Positions 10,945 to 19,408 of a stretch of DNA of 64,000 nt are shown piece after piece. Within the stretch, counting starts at the first letter, position 1, and each line of letters begins with the position of its first letter. The notes under the pieces were generated by a model. That model saw only the letters and a list, made by a program, of their open reading frames with translations, was not told the DNA's origin and searched no databases. The translations under genes and the position numbers were made by a program. Location of the stretch: assembly GCF_001747085.1 (NCBI RefSeq), contig NZ_MDJD01000054.1, positions 310,001 to 374,000 of the forward strand, given 5' to 3'. The DNA comes from Flavivirga aquatica. GTDB lineage: Bacteria; Bacteroidota; Bacteroidia; Flavobacteriales; Flavobacteriaceae.

Positions 10945-11305
10945 ATTTTAAAGTATAGGTTACACTCAAATATAGCTAAAAATCTTACTAAAAATGAAAT
11001 TGTAAATCCTAAGTTTTTTCAATTACCCCTCAAAAAAACATATATGTTACAAACAGAATCATATGTTTAAAACAGTCCAAAACTTAACTTTTAGATTTGC
11101 ATAACACCTAATCACACTATAAAGTGATTTAAAGTATAAAAGGTAGAAACTAAAAACTCTACACTAATAATATCTAGAGTTACAAATTACTTCTAATCAA
11201 AAAAACTTACATCATATATATCAAACATATACAAAATCGTGTTTTAAGTAAAAATACTAAAACATAATAAAATAAAGGATTAACGATAATTAAATAATAA
11301 AAACG
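10945..11305. promoter_or_regulatory. Divergent intergenic control region, HTCS / fucosidase
   Basis: This is 361 nt without a gene between two divergent transcription starts. On the plus strand TAGATTTG at 11092-11099 is a candidate -7 box for the fucosidase operon, which would leave a leader of about 200 nt. An interrupted inverted repeat lies just upstream (AAACATAT at 11036-11043 and ATATGTTT at 11061-11068) and is a candidate regulator site. No small ORF with coding character or RNA structure was seen in the rest. Confidence 0.4.
10967..10974 (-). promoter_or_regulatory. Candidate -7 box of the HTCS gene
   Basis: On the minus strand TATATTTG matches the Bacteroidota -7 consensus TAnnTTTG and lies 22 nt before the HTCS ATG at 10944. 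No clear TTG -33 element was seen at the expected distance, so this is a pattern match of modest weight. Confidence 0.35.
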
Positions 11306-12874
11306 ATGCAGTTTATTAATAAAATAAGGTCAATATTCTTGTTAATTGTCTTAAACATTGTGATAATTACAAATGCTCAAACCAAAAATACGCCCATGGT
11401 ATATGAAGCAAATTGGGAATCTGTAAATAAGGTCAATGAAGCTCCAAATTGGTTTAAAGACGCTAAATTTGGTATTTATACTCATTGGGGACCTGTATCT
11501 TCGGCCTTTGTTGGTTCAGATCCAACTAAATCTTATCGGGGGTGGCACGGAATGAAAATGTATGATAATGGTAAGTTAGACAAAACTAATATTACCAAAC
11601 CAAGTAACAACTACATTCACCACAGGAAAAAATATGGTGACCCAAAAAAGTATGACTATAAATATATTATAGAACAATTTAACCCTTCAGCTTTTAATGC
11701 AAAAGAATGGGCTGCTCTCTTTGCTTTATCTGGGGCTAAATTTGCTGGTCCAGTTGCCATGCATCATGATAATTTTGCAATGTGGGACTCCAAAGCAACT
11801 AGGTGGAATGCCATGAATTATGGAGGTATTAACCCTTCTGCTGAATTAAAAAAAGAAATTGAAGCCAGAGGTATGAAATTTATGGGATCGTTCCATCATG
11901 CTTTTACTTGGCAATATTTTGCTACTGCACATGCTTATGGTGGTGTAAAATCTAAAGACTATGATTTATATACAAACCCACATGAACTAAACTCAGCAAC
12001 ACCAGATGATAGATTTTATAATGAATGGTGGGCTAAACTTAAAGAGTTTATTGATTTATACCAACCCGATTTACTATGGTTTGATTGGTGGTTGGAAAAT
12101 ATGACGGAAGAAGCTCGTACAAGATTTTTGGCCTATTACTATAACAAAGGTCTTGAATGGAATAAAGAAGTTGTAGTATGTTATAAAGAGAGTACTTTTA
12201 ATGAAAATGCAGCTATTAAAGATTATGAACGTGGTCGCCCAAACCAACCAAAAGAAAAGTTTTGGTTAACAGACACTTCTCCTGGAGCGTGGTTTTATCG
12301 TCCTGACGCAAAATTTAAGACACCTAATGAGTTAATAGATATATTAATAGATATCGTTTCCAAAAACGGCAATATGTTGCTAAATGTGCCTCCAAATCCA
12401 GACGGCTCTATTCCTCCAGTAATGGTAAATTTACTTACCGAAATGGGAAAATGGTTATCTGTAAACGGAGAAGCTATTTATGCTACCAGACCTTGGGCAG
12501 TTTTTGGTGAAGGTCCTACACGTTTACCTGAAGGAGGGCACAAAATTGAAAAGATTAAAATAACTTATCAAAACACAGATATTAGATACACTAAAAAATC
12601 CAATAAAGTATTTTATGCTACAGTAATGGATAAACCAAACGAAGAAACGGTTATGAAATCGTTAAGTACAGAAATTGGTATACTAAACTCAAAAATTGAA
12701 AAAATTGAACTATTAGGAAGTGACGAGAAAATAACATGGAAAAGAAATGAAAAAGGGCTAATAATAAAAAAACCAACTATATTGCCTACTCAATATGCAC
12801 ATTCTTATAAAATAACACTGGAAGGTTATACAGAAAATAATATAGGTGGAGCTGTGGACGCGCATATAGATTAA
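11306..12874 (+). CDS. Alpha-L-fucosidase, glycoside hydrolase family 29
   Basis: This is predicted to release terminal alpha-L-fucose by a retaining mechanism. A signal peptide (residues 1-25, ending TNAQ) places it in the periplasm or beyond. GH29 marks are FGIYTHWGPVSS (about residues 55-66), MHHDNFAMWDS (about 152-162, the family's HHDGF-like motif), GSFHHAFTW (about 195), and PDLLWFDWW, where D260 is in the position of the catalytic nucleophile. NGNMLLNVPPNPDG follows at about 354-367 and is also family-typical. The length of 522 aa fits GH29 with a C-terminal beta-sandwich. There is no lipobox and no T9SS sorting domain, so a soluble periplasmic enzyme is likely. It is first of a small operon with the sulfatase 39 nt downstream. 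Some GH29 members act on galactose-related or sulfated substrates, so exact specificity is open. Confidence 0.93.
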   Translation: MQFINKIRSIFLLIVLNIVIITNAQTKNTPMVYEANWESVNKVNEAPNWFKDAKFGIYTHWGPVSSAFVGSDPTKSYRGWHGMKMYDNGKLDKTNITKPSNNYIHHRKKYGDPKKYDYKYIIEQFNPSAFNAKEWAALFALSGAKFAGPVAMHHDNFAMWDSKATRWNAMNYGGINPSAELKKEIEARGMKFMGSFHHAFTWQYFATAHAYGGVKSKDYDLYTNPHELNSATPDDRFYNEWWAKLKEFIDLYQPDLLWFDWWLENMTEEARTRFLAYYYNKGLEWNKEVVVCYKESTFNENAAIKDYERGRPNQPKEKFWLTDTSPGAWFYRPDAKFKTPNELIDILIDIVSKNGNMLLNVPPNPDGSIPPVMVNLLTEMGKWLSVNGEAIYATRPWAVFGEGPTRLPEGGHKIEKIKITYQNTDIRYTKKSNKVFYATVMDKPNEETVMKSLSTEIGILNSKIEKIELLGSDEKITWKRNEKGLIIKKPTILPTQYAHSYKITLEGYTENNIGGAVDAHID

Positions 12875-12913
12875 TAATACAAAAAACATTTAATATAAAA
12901 TAATATTAAACAT

Positions 12914-14794
12914 ATGTTGAAATCTAAGTTTATAATATTAACATCCATTCTAACAACAATATATTTATTAAATGCTTGTAAAGCACAATCAGAAACTTAT
13001 ATCCCTCCAAATATTGTATGGATTACTTCTGAGGATAATTCCAAACATTACATGCAGTTATTTGATGAGCATGGAGCAAAAACGCCAAACATTGAAAAAC
13101 TTGCTAATAATGGCGTGATCTTTACACACGCCTTTTCAAATGCAGCAGTATGTAGTGCAGCCAGATCAACTTTAATATCGAGTTCTTATGGCCCTAGATT
13201 AGCAACTCATTACCATAGGAAAATGGAAAAAGTCCCTATGCCCAATGGCTTAGAAATGTTTCCTATTTACTTGAGGAAAGCTGGTTATTACACTACTAAT
13301 AATTGGAAAGAAGATTATAATATTATTAAACCAGATAGTGTTTGGGATGATTCTTCAAAAAAAGCAAGTTGGAGAAACCGTAAAGCAGGACAACCCTTTT
13401 TTCATGTATTTAATATAGGAACAACACATGAAGGAAAACTTCATTTTAATGAAGAAGACATGAAATTAAAAACTATTACCAATCCCGATTCTTGCTTTGT
13501 TTTTCCTAACCATCCACAAACAGAATTATTTAGATATACAAATGCGCTTTATCATGATAAAATAAAAAAAATGGATAAAGAAGTTGGTCAAGTTATTAAT
13601 CAACTAGAAAAAGACGGATTACTTGAAAACACCTTTATTTTTTACTATGGAGACCATGGTGGTGTATTACCTGGAAGCAAAGGATATCTTAGCGAAACAG
13701 GCTTACATATTCCATTAGTAGTTTATATCCCATCTAAATATAAAAACTTGGTAAATGTTAAACCAGGAACAAAATCTGATGGATTTGTAAGTTTTATAGA
13801 TTTTGGACCAACAGTTTTAAATTTAGCTGATGCTGAAATTCCTAAAGGCATTGATGGAAAACCTTTTCTTGGTAAAGGAGTAACAGCAAAAGACCTTGAG
13901 AGTAGAGATGAAACTTTTAGTTATGCAGACAGATTTGATGAAAAATACGATATGGTTCGTGCACTTAGAAAAGGCAAATATAAATATATTAGAAACTATC
14001 AAGCTTTTAATTTTGATGCTTTAATGAATGAATATCGATATAGACAATTAGCCTATAAAGAATGGAGAAAATTGTATGAAGAAGATCAATTAAATGACAT
14101 ACAAGCTAAGTTTTTTAAAACAAAACAACCTGAAGCACTTTACAATTTAGAAATAGACCCATACGAGACAAACAATCTAGCTAATCAATCAGATTATTCA
14201 AAAGTACTATTGGATATGCGTAAAAAACTGAATGCTAAGATAACAAACATGCCAGATTTATCATTTTACCCTGAATTTCATTTAATTAAAAATGCTTTTA
14301 ATAACCCTATAAATTTTGGTCAAAAACATAAAGCTGATATTCATAAATACATAGAAACTGCCAACCTTAGCTTGTCAGATTTTGAAAGTGTACAATCTAA
14401 AATTGAGGATGGACTTAATTCAAAAGATCCTTGGGAACGCTATTGGGCATTAATTACATGTAGCAATTTTGGTAAAAAAGCCTCCCCTATGATTAGATTA
14501 GCAAAAAAGATATCTAAATCAGATAGTGAGCCAATAAACAAAGTACGTTCTGCCGAATTTTTAGGACTTATTGGTATTCAAAATCCTGTAGAACTTATGA
14601 CAAATATTTTTTATAATGTAGAAGACCCTGCCGAAGCATTATTAATTCTTAATTCTATAGTTTTAATGAAGGATTGTGACCATAAATATACCTTTAATAT
14701 AGATACAAAAAAGGTTAACAAAAATGTATTTAAAGACAAATTAATAAAATTTAGAATTATATATATAAATGACAAAGATACTAGCATAAAGTGA
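12914..14794 (+). CDS. S1-family sulfatase, lipoprotein
   Basis: This is a formylglycine-dependent sulfatase predicted to remove sulfate esters from the PUL's glycan. The N-terminus has a lipobox LLNAC with lipidation at Cys22. The metal-binding start is PPNIVWITSEDNSKHY, and the catalytic motif is C80-S-A-A-R (C-x-A-x-R, Cys matured to formylglycine). FYYGDHGGVLPGSKGYLSE supplies the downstream Asp-His metal ligands. The last 150 residues, after the sulfatase C-terminal subdomain, are helical and include WERYWALITCSNF, reminiscent of HEAT-like repeats seen in some sulfatases. Unlike the other two sulfatases here it carries no T9SS domain, so it should be membrane-anchored. The stop TGA overlaps the GTG start of the decayed gene that follows. 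Confidence 0.93.
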   Translation: MLKSKFIILTSILTTIYLLNACKAQSETYIPPNIVWITSEDNSKHYMQLFDEHGAKTPNIEKLANNGVIFTHAFSNAAVCSAARSTLISSSYGPRLATHYHRKMEKVPMPNGLEMFPIYLRKAGYYTTNNWKEDYNIIKPDSVWDDSSKKASWRNRKAGQPFFHVFNIGTTHEGKLHFNEEDMKLKTITNPDSCFVFPNHPQTELFRYTNALYHDKIKKMDKEVGQVINQLEKDGLLENTFIFYYGDHGGVLPGSKGYLSETGLHIPLVVYIPSKYKNLVNVKPGTKSDGFVSFIDFGPTVLNLADAEIPKGIDGKPFLGKGVTAKDLESRDETFSYADRFDEKYDMVRALRKGKYKYIRNYQAFNFDALMNEYRYRQLAYKEWRKLYEEDQLNDIQAKFFKTKQPEALYNLEIDPYETNNLANQSDYSKVLLDMRKKLNAKITNMPDLSFYPEFHLIKNAFNNPINFGQKHKADIHKYIETANLSLSDFESVQSKIEDGLNSKDPWERYWALITCSNFGKKASPMIRLAKKISKSDSEPINKVRSAEFLGLIGIQNPVELMTNIFYNVEDPAEALLILNSIVLMKDCDHKYTFNIDTKKVNKNVFKDKLIKFRIIYINDKDTSIK

Positions 14795-15522
14795 AACTAG
14801 ACAAAGCTCCTATTAGTTATAAAATAGTACTAGTCATATTTTTAGAGTCATTATTCATTTCTTGCGAATCAAAGAAAAAAGAATAAACAGTATTCCCATA
14901 CACTTTACCTAAAAATAAACCAAATGGGATCAATATTCTATACATGACCCATATCCTATAGTATATAAAGGGAAAATTTATCTCTATTACAAATCAAATT
15001 TTGATAAAAAACCCTAAATATATTCGTATGTAGGGGAATTAGCTATGGCAAACAACCCTCTAGATCCCTTTACAAAATACGCGCTTAATCCAGTAATGCT
15101 ACTGAAACCACTTTACTCCCCTTTAAAATAGGTATGGCAGCATTAGCTATAAAAGATGGTAATTAACATAATGCTATTTAGTATGCAGAAGATGGTGTAA
15201 ACTTTAAAATAGCTTCTATAGTAGAACTGATGACTAATGCTGGAGAGCCTTTTATACCAAACGCTTTTACCTACACAAAATACAGAAAAGGTATTATTTG
15301 GGAAAAATCTCATTTTACTAATGTAGAAATGTAGCAAACTCAAAAGGTCTTAATCATTCCTTACTAACACGTTTTGATTATGGTTTAAATCTTAATGCGT
15401 GTTATCTCGAGATGAAAAGACACCGTGTAAACCATAATCTCGAAGTTTATTTTAAAAATGACCTTAGTAATAAACAACGAAAATTAGTTTTAGGAGAAAA
15501 CAAAAAACTTAACAGTAAATAA
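14791..15522 (+). pseudogene. Decayed GH117-like glycoside hydrolase gene
   Basis: A GTG at 14791, overlapping the sulfatase stop, begins a lipoprotein-like leader (VIFLESLFISC) that ends at a TAA at 14884. In other frames the remainder reads as one continuous homolog. Segments are WDQYSIHDPYPIVYKGKIYL (from 14925), ELAMANNPLDPFTKYALNPV, TETTLLPFKIGMAALAIKDG, YAEDGVNFKIASIVELM, PFIPNAFTYTKY and a C-terminal RFDYGLNLNACYLEMKRHRV followed by LEVYF. These match the pattern I know from GH117 five-bladed propeller alpha-1,3-(3,6-anhydro)-L-galactosidases. At least four in-frame stops and three frameshifts interrupt it. GH43-like propellers share the HDPYP element, so the GH117 label is a recognition call, not a search result. 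Confidence 0.65.
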
Positions 15523-15973
15523 ATTTACCACTATTTCTTTTATCAAAAAACACATTAAAAGCATAAAATTATTATAAATTACCTTTAGTATAAGTAAGAA
15601 ATAAGCTATAGTGAATACTAAGTTTTAATTTTCCCTATGAATGACATTAGTCTTTTAAAACCAACAAAAACCGCTACTCTACTGATTAATAACAATTAAT
15701 GAGTTTTTCAGCTTTTCCCACAAAAATTAACCCAATGTTTATAAAAAAATATTCATCAATAAAATGCGATTTCTATAATTCTAAAAAATATTAATTCCTC
15801 ATAAAAGCACTATTATTCATATCAAAAAAAAGCATTTTCATTTTTTTTATGCCAATAAATTATCAATACTATTTTTCTTACATTAATTTGTAAGAAAAAT
15901 GGTTTCTTGTTGGAATTTTCGTCATTTAAATATTAATTTCACGCACTAATTAATAACTTTTAAATAACCTACA
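15523..15973. other. Intergenic region upstream of the metallopeptidase
   Basis: About 450 AT-rich nt follow the decayed GH117-like gene. The only structure seen is the perfect hairpin at 15871-15900, annotated separately. No coding frame of note was found on either strand. Confidence 0.5.
15871..15900. promoter_or_regulatory. Perfect 12-bp inverted repeat upstream of the metallopeptidase
   Basis: ATTTTTCTTACA (15871-15882) and TGTAAGAAAAAT (15889-15900) are exact reverse complements around a 6-nt spacer TTAATT. The centre is about 90 nt before the ATG at 15974. It is followed by GG and not by a T-run on the plus strand, so it is not a classic terminator in that direction. An operator or leader hairpin is possible. 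Confidence 0.5.
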
Positions 15974-18900
15974 ATGATGAAAAAATTATTACCTATTCTT
16001 TTGATTTTATTTAATTCTACATTTATTTTTTCCCAAAGCAGCTCCTTTTGGGAAAAAGTATCTTCTACTAAAAATGCTAAAATTAAAAAAAGTAAAAAAG
16101 ACATTACCGCCCCTAACACCTATACTTTAAATATAGAAGGGTTAAAAAAAGCATTAACAAATGTCCCCAAACGGAGGAATCTTTCAAAAAAATCTGAAAC
16201 CATAATAGCTTTTCCTAATTCACTTGGTAATCTAGAAAATTTTAGAATAAAAGAGGCTTCTATTATGCATCCTGATTTACAAGCAAGGTATCCTGACATA
16301 AGATCTTATGTAGGTCAAGGAATAAAGGATCCTTCAGAGGTTATTAGATTTAGTATTTCTCCTCAAGGAATGCACAGTATGACTCTATCTGCTAGTAAAC
16401 GAGCTACTTTTATTGAACCCTACACAGAGGACCTTTCATATTATAGAGTATACGACCGGTCTAAAAGAACTCATGTTGATGAATTTGAATGTAAAGTCAC
16501 CAATCAAGTTAACAAAACATTAAATAAAGGATCCAAAAGCTCTTCAACGTTAAAAAATGCTGACGATTCAATACTTCGTACCTATAGAATAGCAATTTCT
16601 ACTACAGCAGAATACACACAATATCATGGCGGCACTAAAGCTTCTGCTCTAGCTGCTATGAATACAACCATGACAAGAGTTAATGGGATTTACGAAAGAG
16701 ATTTTAATGTAAGCTTTACTTTAATTGCAAATACAGACGATGTTATTTATACTAACACTAGTACAGACCCTTATGCAAGTACTTCAGGAAATTATAATAG
16801 ACAAGTACAAGCTACATTAACAAGTGTTATTGGTGAATCTAATTACGATATAGGTCATTTATTTGCAAGAGCTGGAAATAGTGGAAATGCTGGTTGTATA
16901 GGTTGTGTATGTGTTAACAATCAAAAAGGAAGCGGTTGGACATCTCTTAATTCTCCAGAAGGAGATCCTTTTGATGTTGATTATGTTGCTCATGAAATAG
17001 GACATCAATTTGGAGGAAACCATACTTGGACATATGGTAGAAATGAAGATTCTAATGTACAAATGGAACCTGGTAGTGGCTCTACTATTATGGGATATGC
17101 AGGTATTACAGGTTCTACAGATGTTCAAAGTAACAGTGATCCTTATTTCCATGCTATATCTATTCAACAAATAACAAATTATATAAAAAGCAAAAACTGC
17201 CAAACAAACACTAATACAGGGAATGCTGTTCCTGTAGTAAATGCAGGCTCAAATTATACCATTCCAAAAGGAACTGCTTTTGTATTAGATGGTTCTGCTA
17301 CAGATGCTAATGCAGGAGATGTACTTACCTACTGTTGGGAACAAATGGATGAAAACAATTCGAGAACAACATATCCTAATGAAAACGCAACTTCTGGCGT
17401 AGCATTCAGGTCTTTTAACCCTACTACAGATACCAAAAGATATTTTCCTAGATTAGAAACTATTAAAACTGGAGCTACATCATGGCAATGGGAAGCTGTA
17501 CCTAGTGTAGCAAGAACTTTAAATTTTAGATTAACTGTAAGAGATAATGTTGCTGGTGGTGGCTCCAATAGTAGTGACGATATGCTAGTAACTGTTAATG
17601 GTACTGCAGGTCCCTTTATTGTAAACAGACCTAATACAAATCTAACTTGGTACGCAGGAACAACACAAACAGTAGCTTGGGATGTAGCTGGTACAACTGC
17701 AAACGGAATTAATGCTGCTAATGTTGATATTTTATTATCTACAGACGGTGGAGACACCTATCCTATTACTTTAGCTGCTGGAGTTACTAATGATGGATTC
17801 TATAATGTCGTTGTTCCTGATAATGAAGGAACCCAAAATAGAATTATGGTTAAAGGGTCTAATAATATATTCTTTGATATTTCAAACACAAACTTTACCA
17901 TTTCTGCTCCTATAGCTTGTAATGCAACTGCACCCACAGGCTTAGCTGCATCTAGTATTAGTTCTAATTCAGCTATTTTAAATTGGAATAATATCCCTGG
18001 GGCATCTTATAATTTGGAATATAGAGAAGTTGGAGCAGCAGCATTCACCACGCTTTCTTTAACTGAACTTTCACAAACCTTAACAGGTTTAAATTCTTTA
18101 ACTCAATATGAAGCTAAAATTAGAAGTATATGTCCAGATAATTCAACTTCTGTATACAGCACTATTCATAAATTTACAACTACAGAAATTCCTTTAGATT
18201 ATTGCACTTCTACTAGTTCAAATGTTAACGATGAATATATAAGTAGAGTCCGATTAAATACTATTGATAACACTTCAGACGCTCAATTTTATAACAACTT
18301 CACTGGTATTTCAACCACGTTAATAAGAAATAGTAGTTATACTATAGTAATAAATCCAACTTGGACAGGAACCATATATAATGAAGGGTATGCTGTGTGG
18401 ATTGATTACAACAAAAATGGAGTTTTTACAGATGCTGGAGAGTTAGTTTGGTCACAATCTCCAACAAAGTCTAGTAGTGTTAACGGTACCTTTACTATTC
18501 CTTCTAACGCTATTGAAAGTACAACAAGAATGCGTGTATCCATGAAATATAATGGTACCCCTACTTCTTCTTGTGAATCATTTCAATATGGAGAAGTTGA
18601 AGATTACACTGTAACCATTGGAATATCTAATGCAGATAAAACAACTCCAATAATGAGTTTAATTGGAGACCCTGTTCTAAATTTAACACCAGATGATACT
18701 TATATCGAACTAGGAGCAACAGCATCAGACAATATAGATGGAGACCTAACACCACATATTATAATTGGAGGCGACATTATAGACACCTCTAAACTTGGCT
18801 CTTACAATGTGACTTATAATGTTAGCGATACAGCTGGAAACTCAGCCATTGAAATTGTTAGAACTGTAAATATAACCTCTACCTCATCTAATTCTGATAC

Positions 18901-19159
18901 AAGTAGAGATGGTGGATTAGATAATGAATCTAAAGAAGGGTTTAAAATGTTTCCAAATCCTTTAACTGGTAATACACTTAACGTATTAGTTCCAAACACC
19001 GAAATCTTCTCATATAAAGTAATAAATATGATTGGGCAAACCGTTATTAAAGGACTCTCTAGTAAAGAAATTGGAGTAAGTAATTTAAACGCTGGCCTAT
19101 ACTTTATTGAAGTCTATAATGGTAATGAAACTAGGATTAAAAAGTTTATCAAAAAATAG
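15974..19159 (+). CDS. Secreted reprolysin-like zinc metallopeptidase with T9SS sorting domain
   Basis: This is a secreted protease of the metzincin type. A signal peptide (about 1-20, ending IFSQ) is followed by a pro-region to about residue 200 and the catalytic domain at about 205-410. The zinc motif HEIGHQFGGNH (H340, H344, H350) fits HExxHxxGxxH, with the Met-turn region IMGYAG downstream. Next come two beta-sandwich stretches (about 425-640), a fibronectin type III domain (about 650-740), and a GEVED domain (about 742-885; YAVWIDYNKNGVFTDAGE and YGEVEDYTV). A DUF5011-type Ig domain (about 888-965) precedes the C-terminal T9SS type A sorting domain (FPNPLTGN to the terminal KKFIKK). An adjacent in-frame ATG at 15977 is an equally possible start. 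Its role in a glycan locus is unclear; it could process secreted enzymes or attack algal glycoprotein. Confidence 0.92.
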   Translation: MMKKLLPILLILFNSTFIFSQSSSFWEKVSSTKNAKIKKSKKDITAPNTYTLNIEGLKKALTNVPKRRNLSKKSETIIAFPNSLGNLENFRIKEASIMHPDLQARYPDIRSYVGQGIKDPSEVIRFSISPQGMHSMTLSASKRATFIEPYTEDLSYYRVYDRSKRTHVDEFECKVTNQVNKTLNKGSKSSSTLKNADDSILRTYRIAISTTAEYTQYHGGTKASALAAMNTTMTRVNGIYERDFNVSFTLIANTDDVIYTNTSTDPYASTSGNYNRQVQATLTSVIGESNYDIGHLFARAGNSGNAGCIGCVCVNNQKGSGWTSLNSPEGDPFDVDYVAHEIGHQFGGNHTWTYGRNEDSNVQMEPGSGSTIMGYAGITGSTDVQSNSDPYFHAISIQQITNYIKSKNCQTNTNTGNAVPVVNAGSNYTIPKGTAFVLDGSATDANAGDVLTYCWEQMDENNSRTTYPNENATSGVAFRSFNPTTDTKRYFPRLETIKTGATSWQWEAVPSVARTLNFRLTVRDNVAGGGSNSSDDMLVTVNGTAGPFIVNRPNTNLTWYAGTTQTVAWDVAGTTANGINAANVDILLSTDGGDTYPITLAAGVTNDGFYNVVVPDNEGTQNRIMVKGSNNIFFDISNTNFTISAPIACNATAPTGLAASSISSNSAILNWNNIPGASYNLEYREVGAAAFTTLSLTELSQTLTGLNSLTQYEAKIRSICPDNSTSVYSTIHKFTTTEIPLDYCTSTSSNVNDEYISRVRLNTIDNTSDAQFYNNFTGISTTLIRNSSYTIVINPTWTGTIYNEGYAVWIDYNKNGVFTDAGELVWSQSPTKSSSVNGTFTIPSNAIESTTRMRVSMKYNGTPTSSCESFQYGEVEDYTVTIGISNADKTTPIMSLIGDPVLNLTPDDTYIELGATASDNIDGDLTPHIIIGGDIIDTSKLGSYNVTYNVSDTAGNSAIEIVRTVNITSTSSNSDTSRDGGLDNESKEGFKMFPNPLTGNTLNVLVPNTEIFSYKVINMIGQTVIKGLSSKEIGVSNLNAGLYFIEVYNGNETRIKKFIKK

Positions 19160-19245
19160 ATTATATTTGCCGTGACTAATTCAAATAATACTATTTCTTA
19201 TCTAAAAATATAATCATTTTTTAATAAGAAATAGTATAAGTAAAG

Positions 19246-19278
19246 AAAAAATCCAGATAGTTTCTATCTGGATTTTTT
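19246..19278. terminator. Bidirectional rho-independent terminator
   Basis: AAAAAATCCAGATAG (19246-19260) and CTATCTGGATTTTTT (19264-19278) form a perfect 15-bp stem with a 3-nt loop. Runs of A and T flank the stem core, so it can act for both the metallopeptidase gene ending at 19159 and the convergent sulfatase gene ending at 19409. Confidence 0.85.
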
Positions 19279-19408
19279 ATACCTTTTAATAAACGTTTCT
19301 TAACTTTTTTACTTAACCAAAATTAAGGTTTTAGGCTTGACTTAGATGACGTTTTTTTAAGGCTTAAAATAAAACTATTAAGACAATAAAAAATCAAAAA
19401 TGAATTTA

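Noticed and set aside
15143..15343. 66-aa minus-strand frame
   Set aside because: Falls inside the decayed GH117-like gene and shows no coding character.
16859..17757. Minus-strand frames within the metallopeptidase gene
   Set aside because: Mirror frames of the well-supported plus-strand gene.
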